From the NCBI RefSeq assembly GCF_033095985.1, contig NZ_AP026802.1:1116001-1180000 (forward strand): 64,000 nt of DNA, in the 5' to 3' direction. This document shows positions 46,856 to 55,367 of this stretch, piece by piece (position 1 is the stretch's first letter; each line of letters starts with the position of its first letter). Made by a program: the position numbers and the translations under genes. Origin of the DNA: Xylocopilactobacillus apicola. Its GTDB lineage: Bacteria; Bacillota; Bacilli; Lactobacillales; Lactobacillaceae. Below the pieces are notes generated by a model. It did not search any database, was not told the DNA's origin, and worked only from the letters and a program-made list of their open reading frames with translations.

Positions 46856-46883
46856 AAAAAAGACTCATAATGGGTCTTTTTTT
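46855..46883. terminator. Bidirectional terminator
   Basis: An AAAAAAAGACTC / GGGTCTTTTTTT stem (one G-T pair) with a 5-nt loop between the converging lipoprotein gene and the LTA-synthase-like gene. Both strands end in T-runs. Confidence 0.85.
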
Positions 46884-48255
46884 ACTTTTTCGTAAATTTT
46901 TCTGGTAAATAGTGTTTTCCTGCCGAAAGATCATACTGAACCAACTGATACTCGTGCAAAATTTTCTTTTCCTGCGCGCTTAATTTATCCGGGTCCACTA
47001 ATTTCTCTGTCCTTTGCGAAACCAGCTGAATTTTACTTCGTTCCAGGTTTAAACGATCATCACTTTTCATATTTGAGGTAATCACTGGTAATTTTTTCGT
47101 CACCTCGGTTAATAACTCATAGTAAGGGGTTAGCTTAAAATTAGCAGTATCAAAAGCGATGTTGCCAAATCCGTAAGGACCGGTTAATTTTGGTGCAGCA
47201 GATTTATCCAGCTTAAGGTGGTTAGACCAAACAAAGTAAGGGGTTTCGTGCATTAAGATACCATCTTTATTAAAGTCTGCATTACTATATATACCTGGCA
47301 GGTGATCACCATAAAAGATGACAATGACGTTTTTCTTAATTTTCTTTAACTGCTCGATAAATTCTTCATTTGCTTGATCAGTTAAATTGACACCTTTAGC
47401 ATATGACTCAATCTGCGTTCGCTCTTTCTTTGAAATCTTTCCTTGGACCTTAAAATCGTTTTCTGGATATTCGTTACTGTCGTATGGCATATGATTTTGC
47501 ATTGATAAAACATGATAAAAAGTTGATCCTTTGTTGGACCTGATTTGTTTTAAAACAAACTGATAAAGAGAAGCATCATCGATATAAGGATTATTTTGCG
47601 CATGTTCTTTGTAAGGAAAAGTTTGTGGACCATCTTGGCTGTAAAATTTTGAAAAATCGAATTTTTTCAAAACATTTTTTCGATTATACACCTCCCCGCT
47701 ATAAGGATGAATTGCGATACTTCGATCGAACAAATTATTAACTGTAAAAGGATCCGTCATTTTCATTGCAAGCTGCATATGAAGACTAGTCATTGACATT
47801 GAAAAGTTACCCAGAGCCAAGCTAGTAAGGGCTTGAAACTCCATATTCGCCGTTCCACCGCCATATCCATTACTAATCATCATTCCGCTAGGATTGCCTT
47901 CCATCAAATCACGAGTAAAAGGCATTGGATCTTCATTTAAGTCAATCCCCTTCACACGTGTTGGATCACTAAAGCTTTCACTTAAAATCATTACAACGTC
48001 GGTCGAACCTGGGTTTTGCCGATTTTTATTAGCTTCCTTAGACTTCTTCTCATATTTTCGATAAATCTTTTGCATGGTTTCCTCAGAATAATCAACTGGT
48101 TCATCCATAACTTTTATATTGAGATAATTAACAAAGGTTAAAAGAGGACCATTTCGTTTTGCTCCCCATTCCGGATCCCAGAAAAAGGGATTATTGTTCC
48201 ATTTCAAAGCTAAATCGTGAACGGGACTTTTATTAGAACTAATCGTAGAAAACAT
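46882..48255 (-). pseudogene. LTA-synthase-like sulfatase, catalytic C-terminal part cut off by IS110
   Basis: 457 codons encoding the extracellular sulfatase-fold domain of an LtaS-family protein. It has FFWDPEWGAKRNGP, VVMILSESFSDPTRV, NGYGGGTANMEFQAL with the likely catalytic Thr, and VIFYGDHLPGI. The N-terminal membrane part is 1.8 kb away at 49978-50577, on the other side of IS110 copy 2. The ATG at 48255 arises from the element's own end (AATG followed by TTTTCTACG), has no ribosome binding site and gives no signal or membrane segment. The fragment is unlikely to work. Rejoined at FSTIS, the protein would be about 620 residues, normal for this family. Confidence 0.88.
48238..48252. repeat. 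15-bp direct repeat at the left edge of IS110 copy 2
   Basis: ACTAATCGTAGAAAA at 48238-48252, repeated in the same orientation at 50068-50082. The same sequence occurs once in copy 1 (complement at 16875-16889), only at the 3' end of the element. Confidence 0.9.
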
Positions 48256-48505
48256 TCTAAGATTAGTAGTGGATAGATGGATTCGACGGAATCAACTATT
48301 CACTACTTTTTTTAATGATAAAGTAGGCGTGAAGTTGGCAAAAGTCGCAGGAGGTTTTGGCGCTCAGTCGTCGCATAAAAAACTGGCAACTTCATGATCT
48401 TTATTAAGGTCTGTTCTTAGAATGTTGGACGCAAGTCGTCGAGTATAGAAAATTAGATAAGTAAAGATTTAATGAACTGAACTTCAAGGAAGGATGTACT
48501 AAATA
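48250..48505 (+). ncRNA. Candidate IS110 bridge RNA region, copy 2
   Basis: Structure read by eye. A 12-bp 5' stem (AGTAGTGGATAG 48265-48276 with CTATTCACTACT 48296-48307, one G-T pair) is capped by GATTC-GACG-GAATC. A second stem TGAAGTTG / CAACTTCA (48330-48337, 48387-48394) encloses a large internal loop holding GGAGGTTTT (48350-48358). A small hairpin lies at 48396-48411. Then TCTTAGAATGTT (48415-48426) is perfectly complementary to the element's left end AACATTCTAAGA (48251-48262), followed by hairpin GACG-CAAGT-CGTC. This matches the order 5' stem-loop, target-binding loop, donor-binding loop known for IS110 bridge RNAs. Promoter and ends are not established. Confidence 0.65.
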
Positions 48506-49720
48506 ATGAGAACTGTTTTCGGAATTGATATTAGCAGCAAAACTTTAAATGTGGCCATCTCGGTTAATCAAAATGTCGTGAACCAATATAAATTTGACAA
48601 TGATCAAATCGGTTTTGATCGCCTTTTAAATGATCTTAACTCGGTTAAAGAACCGGAGATTGTCTTTGAAGCAACAGGGGTCTATTCTCGCAGTTTACAA
48701 AGAATGCTACAAGATCATGGGTATCAATATACTTGCCTTAATCCCTTGGTTGCCAAGAAACAGTTGGATAGTTTACGTCCTCGTAAAACTGACGCAACTG
48801 ATGCTTTCAATCTGGCTCAAACTCAGTTTCAATTTAACCGTAAACCCAGTTATCAGCAGGACCCCGTTTATGAACAGCTAAAAGATTTAAGCCGTTTTTA
48901 CCAGGAAATCAATACTGATCTAGTTAGAGCTAAGACCAGGCTTCATCGAGTACTCCAGCTGACTTTTCCAAGTATCGAGAGAATTCTGAGCGCTCCTAAT
49001 GGCACGCTCTATTGGAACTTGGTTAAGAAGTATCCTCTAAGTACGATGGTACCAGTGGACACAACTAAGGAACTTGCAGAAATTGTTCTTAGTTCTACCG
49101 ACAAAAGAATGTCACAAGCCAGGGCACTAAAAATTGCTGTTAAATTGCAAGATTTAGCACAAACCTGTCATCCTGCTGTCAACAATAGTTCAAGTATAGT
49201 TAAACAGGTTCACTATTGGGCGGGTGAAGCACTTAGAATCCAAGATTTAAAGCATGAATTAATCCAGGAAATGACCAAATTAGCACAAGATCAACCAGAA
49301 TACGAAATCTTACTTAGTATTCCAGGGGTTGGAGAGGTTACGGCAGTCCTATTTATTGCTGAAATTGGAGACATTAGACGATTTACGTCAGCTAATAAAG
49401 TAAATGCTTTTGTGGGAATTGACCTAAGACACTACGAGTCGGGAAATTACGAAGCAGCTGATCATATCAGTAAACGAGGTAATCCGTATGCCCGCAAGAT
49501 TCTTTACCAGATGGTTATGAATATTGTGGCAGCAACAAGCACAAAAAGCACTAAACAGATGCATGTTGCAGATTATTACCGAAACAAAAAGCAATCTGCT
49601 TCGTCTCATTCGACTAAGAAGATTGCCATTGCTTCGATGCACCGCCTTCTCAGAACGACGTACATCTTGATTACCAAAAATCAGAAATATTCTTATAATC
49701 CGACGTCAAAGCGCCAATAG
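48506..49720 (+). CDS. IS110-family DEDD recombinase, copy 2
   Basis: A 404-residue protein identical to the one at 17237-18451, with D8, E55, D96 and D99 as the RuvC-like acidic residues and the C-terminal Transposase_20 domain. AAGGAAGG lies about 12 nt upstream of the ATG. It is intact, so this copy may be mobile. Its DNA orientation is opposite to that of the interrupted host gene. Confidence 0.95.
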   Translation: MRTVFGIDISSKTLNVAISVNQNVVNQYKFDNDQIGFDRLLNDLNSVKEPEIVFEATGVYSRSLQRMLQDHGYQYTCLNPLVAKKQLDSLRPRKTDATDAFNLAQTQFQFNRKPSYQQDPVYEQLKDLSRFYQEINTDLVRAKTRLHRVLQLTFPSIERILSAPNGTLYWNLVKKYPLSTMVPVDTTKELAEIVLSSTDKRMSQARALKIAVKLQDLAQTCHPAVNNSSSIVKQVHYWAGEALRIQDLKHELIQEMTKLAQDQPEYEILLSIPGVGEVTAVLFIAEIGDIRRFTSANKVNAFVGIDLRHYESGNYEAADHISKRGNPYARKILYQMVMNIVAATSTKSTKQMHVADYYRNKKQSASSHSTKKIAIASMHRLLRTTYILITKNQKYSYNPTSKRQ

Positions 49721-49977
49721 GTTATTTTTGATTACAAGAATAATATAGCACTATTTCAAAAAAATATTAATAGTGGTTATTTAGTGAACCTAAAAAAACA
49801 AACAAATCAGCTTTTCTATAATCCAAAAACGTAAATGAGTTAGTTTATGAAATATTGTTTCAACTTTGATAATCTGATTACCAAACAATATTTATTCGGT
49901 ATTTTAACTAGACCAATTGGGGCTCACTGATTAAAAAAAGGCGGCAGTAACCGTAATAACTATCACATTTCGGATAT

Positions 49978-50577
49978 TTAAGACATATAAAATCCCCAAC
50001 TAGACCAGTAATAGAGGTTGGGGATAAATAAATTGCTATTTATAAAAGAATATTTCAAAATCGCTTGACTAATCGTAGAAAAACCTCCGCAAAAAACCAG
50101 CGAAATAATTAAGGTTATAATCCTAGATTTCTTGCCTTGAAAGAACTTGCGGTTATTTTTTCGAAAAGCTAAAAAGCTGAGTCCGATGATTGCCGCTATT
50201 TCTATGATCACTAACATCACTTGCTTAAAAGTTATCATATGAATTAATTGAGGCAAGGAATTAACCATACTGAGATCACTAGGTAAAAAAGGTTCATTTC
50301 GATAAGTCAATTTAACGCGATTAATAAAGGCGAAGGCAAAGCTCACTACCAGCAAAATGGTTGTACCAATCCAATTTGAATTTGTCAGTGCGAGCAAAAC
50401 CAGGTACATGGATATAACAAAAATAAAAGTTAAAATTTTTAATCCAAGTAACATTTTGAAATAAGGTAAAACTGATCTAAATGAGGAAATTGTTAAAAAT
50501 GAGGATAAAAAGATAACGTAATAAGAAATCAAGCTTACTAATAGGATCTGGACAAGTTTTAGTAGTTTCTTTCTCAA
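49978..50577 (-). pseudogene. LTA-synthase-like protein, N-terminal membrane part cut off by IS110
   Basis: A 199-codon frame whose first about 170 residues are the five-helix membrane domain of an LtaS-type protein, with the conserved RNEPFLPSDLSMVNSLPQLI between helices 3 and 4. After GGFSTIS (ending near 50068) the frame runs into the IS110 element and adds about 28 foreign residues before a stop. The original gene continued with FSTISSNKSPVHD, now at 48252 downward. LtaS-type enzymes polymerise glycerol-phosphate on membrane lipid. Whether this was the main synthase or a paralogue is unknown. Confidence 0.88.
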
Positions 50578-50657
50578 AAAAATTGCTCCAATCTATTTAT
50601 AGAATGTTATCCATTATACTCCATTTCTAAAAATAAATTTGGATAATTTGATGAAGT

Positions 50658-53234
50658 CTAAATCCAACTTTTGTTGATTTTGATATAAATTTTCTTCGCA
50701 ATTTCCATTGTTACGGAATAAGCGATGATAATGCCAGCAAACCAGCCCCAATAAGCTAACGGAAGTTTGGTAAAATTGAACACCGAACGCAGCGGGCTCA
50801 ACACAATCAATAAACCGATCAAAATCGTTGCTAAACCCGAGAAAATCACTGGCTTTGAGGGACTGCTTTGGATAAATGGAATTTTCTTAGTACGAATCAA
50901 CCAAACAACAATCGTTTGAGTTGTTAGACCAACCATAAACCAACCCGTTTGAAAAATATGCTGCTGACTAACAGTATTTGCTCCGAGAACGAACCACATC
51001 ACAATAAAAGTCATTACATCGAAAATGCTACTAACTGGACCAATACACAAAGTAAATTTCAGTAAACCATTGATCCCCCACTGCACTGGTTTTTCTACAT
51101 CTTCAGCATCGACATGATCCCATGGAACTGATGTTTGAGCTAAATCATAAAGAAGATTTTGCACTAAAATTTGAATCGACATCATCGGCAAAAACGGTAA
51201 AAAAACACTTGCAATTAACATCGAAAAAACATTACCAAAATTTGAACTGACCGAAAGTTTAATATATTTCATAATATTACAGAAATCACGCCGCCCTTCA
51301 ATCACTCCGGTTTCCAAGATATTCAAACTTTTTTCTAATAAAATAATCGAACTAGCATCTTTAGTTATGTCAGCTGCCGTGTCAACCGAAATCCCAACGT
51401 CAGCTTTACGCAAAGACGGTGCATCATTAATCCCATCTCCCATATAACCAACTGTATGCTTAGCATTCTGTAAAGCCTGAATGATTCGTAATTTTTGCAT
51501 CGGATTAAGCTTCGCAAAAAGATTAATAGATTCAATTTTCTGACTTAACTGATTATCAGACATTTGATCGATTTGATTTCCTAACAGATACTCATCGGCA
51601 GCAATCCCAACCTCTGTACAGACTTTTTGGGCCACAATGGCATTATCTCCTGTCAAGACCTTTACTACTACTCCATGTTGGTGCAAGGATTCAATTGCAG
51701 GTTTAGCCGTTGATTTTGGCGGATCAAGAAATCCAACAAAGCCAACTAAAATCATGTCACACTCGTCTTTGACTGAATAAGTTGGACCTGTATGTACATC
51801 TTTTTTGTAAGCGACCGTTAAAACTCGCATTCCTTCTTGATTTAAACTAGTTGAAACTTGAGTCATTTTGTGACGGACATCTGGGGTTATTGGAACTTCT
51901 TTGCCATCAATTAAAGCATATTTACAAATCGCAGCCATTTCCTCATCGGCTCCTTTGGTAACCATAATTTGATGATCATTTTCCTCAACAATGACCGAGA
52001 GGCGGCGCCGAGAAAAATCAAAAGGAATTTCATCAATTTTCTTAATTGAATTTTTTTCGGTGAATCCCTTTTCTTGATAAAACTTAACAATCGCTTGATC
52101 CATTAATTCTTTCCAACCAGTTTGATAGTTGGCATTTAAATAAGCCATTTGTAAAACCTGATCATCTTCTTTACCTTCAGGATTTAAATGAGAAACTAAA
52201 ACAACCCGATTCTCAGTGATAGTGCCAGTTTTATCGGTACAAAGCACATCCATGCTGCCTAAATTTTGAATTGAAGGTAGTTCTTTAACGATAACTTTAT
52301 TCTTTGAAAGAGTCATAGCCCCTTTAGCAAGATTTGTGGTTACAATCATCGGCAACATCTCAGGGGTTAAGCCGACTGCAACAGCAATAGCAAAAAAGAA
52401 TGCCTCACTCCAATTACCTTTGGTTAATCCGTTTAGCAAAAAAACTAGCGGAAATAATACCATAATAATTCGGATTAAAAGTTTACTAACACGACTAATT
52501 CCTTGATCAAAAGCGGTTTTCCCTCTTTGACTCGTTGCAGTTTTTCCAATATCGCCAAAGAAGGTATTTTGACCTGTTTTTAAAATAACTGCTTTGCCTT
52601 GACCGCTAATTACATCAGTTCCCATGAAAACCAAGTTTTTTAAATCGAGCGCTGATTCATTGGTGTCATTTGTCACAGTTTGCGTTATCTTTTCAACTGG
52701 CATCGATTCACCAGTCAATGAAGATTGGTTAACAAAAAGGTCTTTAGTCCAAATCAAATAAGCATCTGCCGGGATCATGTCACCAGTTTTTAAATTGACA
52801 ACGTCTCCTGGAACAACTTCACTCATTGAGATCTCGGTAATTTTACCATCACGGGTAGTAGCAGTAGTGTTCTCGATCATCTTTTTTAGAGATAAACTTG
52901 CTTTTTGTGAACGATATTGCTGAACAAAAGTAATAATAGCACTAGCAACAATCATTACGGCCATAACCGTACCAGCGCTTGGATCTCCTGTAATGAAAGA
53001 TACAATCATTAAAAATGCTAAGACGATCACAAAAGGATCCTCAAGACCTTGAATAAACAATAACCAAGGAGGTGTCGGCTTTTCTGAATTAATTTTGTTA
53101 GGACCATCTTTAACTAAACGATTTTGAGCCTCAATCGTGGTTAGTCCTTCCTCTGAGGTATTCAATTCGGTTAAAACTTGTTGTTTAGTTAAAAGTCCTA
53201 ACTTTTTCAATTCTTCTTCCTTAGTTACTTTCAA
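50658..53234 (-). CDS. mgtA: Magnesium-translocating P-type ATPase
   Basis: A P3B-type ATPase of about 858 residues. It has the phosphorylation motif CTDKTGTITEN, the actuator TGES, the hinge MGDGINDAPSLRKADVGISV, and the membrane motif VGLTPEMLPMIVTTNLAKG typical of MgtA/MgtB. It imports Mg2+ across the membrane. I take the TTG at 53234 as start, with GGGGGA 8 nt upstream; the upstream in-frame TTG (53249) overlaps that site. The 5' region before the deoR terminator is only about 50 bp, too short for a magnesium riboswitch. Confidence 0.93.
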   Translation of the reverse strand: MKVTKEEELKKLGLLTKQQVLTELNTSEEGLTTIEAQNRLVKDGPNKINSEKPTPPWLLFIQGLEDPFVIVLAFLMIVSFITGDPSAGTVMAVMIVASAIITFVQQYRSQKASLSLKKMIENTTATTRDGKITEISMSEVVPGDVVNLKTGDMIPADAYLIWTKDLFVNQSSLTGESMPVEKITQTVTNDTNESALDLKNLVFMGTDVISGQGKAVILKTGQNTFFGDIGKTATSQRGKTAFDQGISRVSKLLIRIIMVLFPLVFLLNGLTKGNWSEAFFFAIAVAVGLTPEMLPMIVTTNLAKGAMTLSKNKVIVKELPSIQNLGSMDVLCTDKTGTITENRVVLVSHLNPEGKEDDQVLQMAYLNANYQTGWKELMDQAIVKFYQEKGFTEKNSIKKIDEIPFDFSRRRLSVIVEENDHQIMVTKGADEEMAAICKYALIDGKEVPITPDVRHKMTQVSTSLNQEGMRVLTVAYKKDVHTGPTYSVKDECDMILVGFVGFLDPPKSTAKPAIESLHQHGVVVKVLTGDNAIVAQKVCTEVGIAADEYLLGNQIDQMSDNQLSQKIESINLFAKLNPMQKLRIIQALQNAKHTVGYMGDGINDAPSLRKADVGISVDTAADITKDASSIILLEKSLNILETGVIEGRRDFCNIMKYIKLSVSSNFGNVFSMLIASVFLPFLPMMSIQILVQNLLYDLAQTSVPWDHVDAEDVEKPVQWGINGLLKFTLCIGPVSSIFDVMTFIVMWFVLGANTVSQQHIFQTGWFMVGLTTQTIVVWLIRTKKIPFIQSSPSKPVIFSGLATILIGLLIVLSPLRSVFNFTKLPLAYWGWFAGIIIAYSVTMEIAKKIYIKINKSWI

Positions 53235-53297
53235 TGTCTTATCCCCCAATCATTTTATACTTATATCATACTCTGTTTTAAAAAAAGAGCAAAAAAA

Positions 53298-53324
53298 GAA
53301 CACGGTAGGAATTCCCCCATGTTC
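53298..53324 (-). terminator. Terminator of the beta-glucoside operon
   Basis: A GAACACGG / CCATGTTC stem (one G-T pair as RNA) with a loop of 11 nt and seven Ts on the minus strand, just past the deoR-type gene stop. Confidence 0.8.
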
Positions 53325-53325
53325 A

Positions 53326-54015
53326 TTAGAGTCCAATAACCTGAGTATTTGTGGTTCGTTTACTAATCATAAAATTGCCTCGATTTTTAATCGTGAAATT
53401 GCCGTCCCAAAAATAACTAACTTCAGTATTTTCCACCATTGTTCGATCAATCAATGATTGTTCTAGAGTTTGAGTTGTAAACATTTTTTCTGTGATACCA
53501 GTCGCATAAATAAAAGATGCCTCTGCTGACATTAACTTCAAATTTTTGAGGACCAGATCTCCCGCAAAAAAAGAATAATTATGATTCTTGTGCAAGTAAC
53601 CGCCGAGATAAACAATCTGAGCACTATTAATGCTATGGTCATTTGGTACACAGTTAGTGATAACTTTTAACTCTGTAAATTGACTTAATGTTTCAATAAG
53701 TTCAGCGGCAATCGGGCTAGCATTGACAAAAATTGAGCGATAATTTTTGGCTAGTTCAACAATACGATTTTGATATTTCTGAGCAGAAAGGTTTAATATT
53801 TCTGGTTCTTGATAAAGATCTCCTACCCAGATTATTTGGCCGTACTCTCTTAAAATATATTGTTTTTTTACCAAGAGAGCCAAATCACGATTCATCGTAG
53901 TCGATGAAACTTTAAAATGATCTAGCAATTGCGCAATCGAGCACTTTTTATGCATCTTCAAATACTCAAGTTCATCATTACGCCTTTGGTAAACATTACC
54001 AAGTGAATTCTTCAT
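53326..54015 (-). CDS. DeoR-type transcriptional regulator of the beta-glucoside operon
   Basis: A 229-residue protein with an N-terminal helix-turn-helix (KCSIAQLLDHFKVSSTTMNRDLALLVKKQYI) and a sugar-phosphate-sensing domain with IVYLGGYLHKNHNYSFFAGDLVLKNL and EASFIYATGI, as in the DeoR family. It begins 2 bp after the PTS gene stop and is the last gene of the bgl-PTS-regulator operon. It likely senses a phosphorylated beta-glucoside product. Confidence 0.82.
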   Translation of the reverse strand: MKNSLGNVYQRRNDELEYLKMHKKCSIAQLLDHFKVSSTTMNRDLALLVKKQYILREYGQIIWVGDLYQEPEILNLSAQKYQNRIVELAKNYRSIFVNASPIAAELIETLSQFTELKVITNCVPNDHSINSAQIVYLGGYLHKNHNYSFFAGDLVLKNLKLMSAEASFIYATGITEKMFTTQTLEQSLIDRTMVENTEVSYFWDGNFTIKNRGNFMISKRTTNTQVIGL

Positions 54016-54017
54016 AT

Positions 54018-55364
54018 CTAAGAATTATTCTTTTGCTCCTGTTTTAACAAATTATTGTCGTATAGTCTAAAGAATGGATAGTAAATTATAACCGATAGGA
54101 GCAGATTAATAAACGCCAGAAGAACTGCTGGTAAATTACCGCTAGTTCCAAGCCATGCTCCCATCCCAACTGGTAAAATCCAGGCGATGGCACTATTAAC
54201 GTAGGCTACAAGGTGAAGCTTAATCGCAAAATATGCAACTGACGCCAGCACCATTGGATTTAAAATAAACGGAACGATCAGATAAGGATTATAAACAATT
54301 GGCGCACCAAAAATTACAGGTTCGTTAATATTAAAAATTGCAGGCAAAATTGCAGTTTTTCCAAGAGTTTTCAATTGATCTGATTTAGCTGCAAAAGTCA
54401 TCAGCAGAACCAGACCAAGAGTGCCTCCAGCACCACCAATAAAGACCCACATATTAATGAAATCTCCCGCGAAAATATTGTGGTGACCATTAATATTTTC
54501 AGTTAAAGCAACCAACAAAATTGGGTTAATAAAACTGTTTTTGATGATCGCAGTCCCATGTACACCAACTGCCCATAACAAATGAATCAAAAGCAAAATT
54601 ATCATTAATCCCAACCATGAGCCAGTTAAATTCTTTACGAAACCAAACGGAGCTGATAGTAAATTGTGCAAATCCGTGTTCATTAACCCCAAAATTATAT
54701 TGAGAACGATCATTACAAAAGCAACCAAAATTGCTGGAACTAATGACGCAAAAGAGCGACTCACACCTTCTGGAACCCCTTCTGGCATTTTAATAGTTAT
54801 ATTCTTATTCACACAAAGACGATACAACTGAATTGCAATAATTCCTGTTACAATCGAAATGAAAATCCCGACCCCACCAAAACGTGAAATCCAACCGTTA
54901 ACTAGCGATACTCCACTAACAATTTGGCTATTTGGAGCCACCGTTTTACTGAGCGCTTGAGCAGAACCCTTTGTCCAAGAAATTGAAGGAATCGTCATCA
55001 AAAAGGCAAACATCGAGAGTAATGCTCCAGTAAAAGAATTCAGCTTAGTTTCTCCAGCTTGTCGATATTCTTCGATGTAATAATATCCCACAGATAAGGA
55101 GTAATACAAAGCAAGACTTCCTAAAGCCATCGTATTACCTAACATATAAAAAGCACTAAATTTCAAGATTGTATTCTGAAAAAAAGTCGCCGCAAAAGGA
55201 AAAATTGCTGGCAAGTTATTTAAAATCAAAAAGATTGAAGCCACGATCGTAAATGGAACAGCCGCTAAACTCGCATTCATAATGCTTCGAACAACTTTAG
55301 TATTAGCAACTTTATTTAGTGGTGGCAGTAAATACTTATTTAAAAAGTCAAATAATTTTTGCAT
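54018..55364 (-). CDS. PTS EIIC, lactose/cellobiose family (first)
   Basis: A 448-residue membrane component with about ten helices. It carries the family motifs GVHGTAIIKN and FNINEPVIFGAPIVYNPYLIVPFIL, which form part of the sugar site. It imports and, with EIIA and EIIB, phosphorylates beta-glucosides such as cellobiose. No EIIA or EIIB gene is present in the window, so it must use components encoded elsewhere. It lies 3 bp downstream of the phospho-beta-glucosidase gene. Confidence 0.92.
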   Translation of the reverse strand: MQKLFDFLNKYLLPPLNKVANTKVVRSIMNASLAAVPFTIVASIFLILNNLPAIFPFAATFFQNTILKFSAFYMLGNTMALGSLALYYSLSVGYYYIEEYRQAGETKLNSFTGALLSMFAFLMTIPSISWTKGSAQALSKTVAPNSQIVSGVSLVNGWISRFGGVGIFISIVTGIIAIQLYRLCVNKNITIKMPEGVPEGVSRSFASLVPAILVAFVMIVLNIILGLMNTDLHNLLSAPFGFVKNLTGSWLGLMIILLLIHLLWAVGVHGTAIIKNSFINPILLVALTENINGHHNIFAGDFINMWVFIGGAGGTLGLVLLMTFAAKSDQLKTLGKTAILPAIFNINEPVIFGAPIVYNPYLIVPFILNPMVLASVAYFAIKLHLVAYVNSAIAWILPVGMGAWLGTSGNLPAVLLAFINLLLSVIIYYPFFRLYDNNLLKQEQKNNS

Positions 55365-55367
55365 TGA

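Larger units (their letters stand above)
48250..50084 (+). mobile_element. IS110-family insertion sequence, copy 2, inside an LTA-synthase-like gene
   Basis: An 1,835-bp copy, the reverse complement of 16873-18707. In order: left end AAACATTCTAAGA, structured upstream region (to 48505), recombinase 48506-49720, 364 bp of non-coding tail with a hairpin. It sits between codons of one gene, whose coding sequence reads GGTTTTTCTACGATTAGT at both junctions, and is flanked by a 15-bp direct repeat. Because the two copies match throughout the parts I compared, the second insertion event is probably recent. Confidence 0.92.

Noticed and set aside
48255-48255. ATG at the start of the LTA catalytic fragment as a true gene start
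   Set aside because: The ATG is created by the end of the IS110 element, lacks a ribosome binding site and gives no signal peptide or membrane anchor; the matching N-terminal half lies across the insertion.
49978-50067. The last about 28 residues of the LTA membrane fragment as native sequence
   Set aside because: The same DNA is present in IS110 copy 1 next to an unrelated gene, so it belongs to the element.
53235-53297. Magnesium riboswitch (M-box) before mgtA
   Set aside because: Only about 60 bp separates the mgtA start from the preceding terminator, too short for an M-box.
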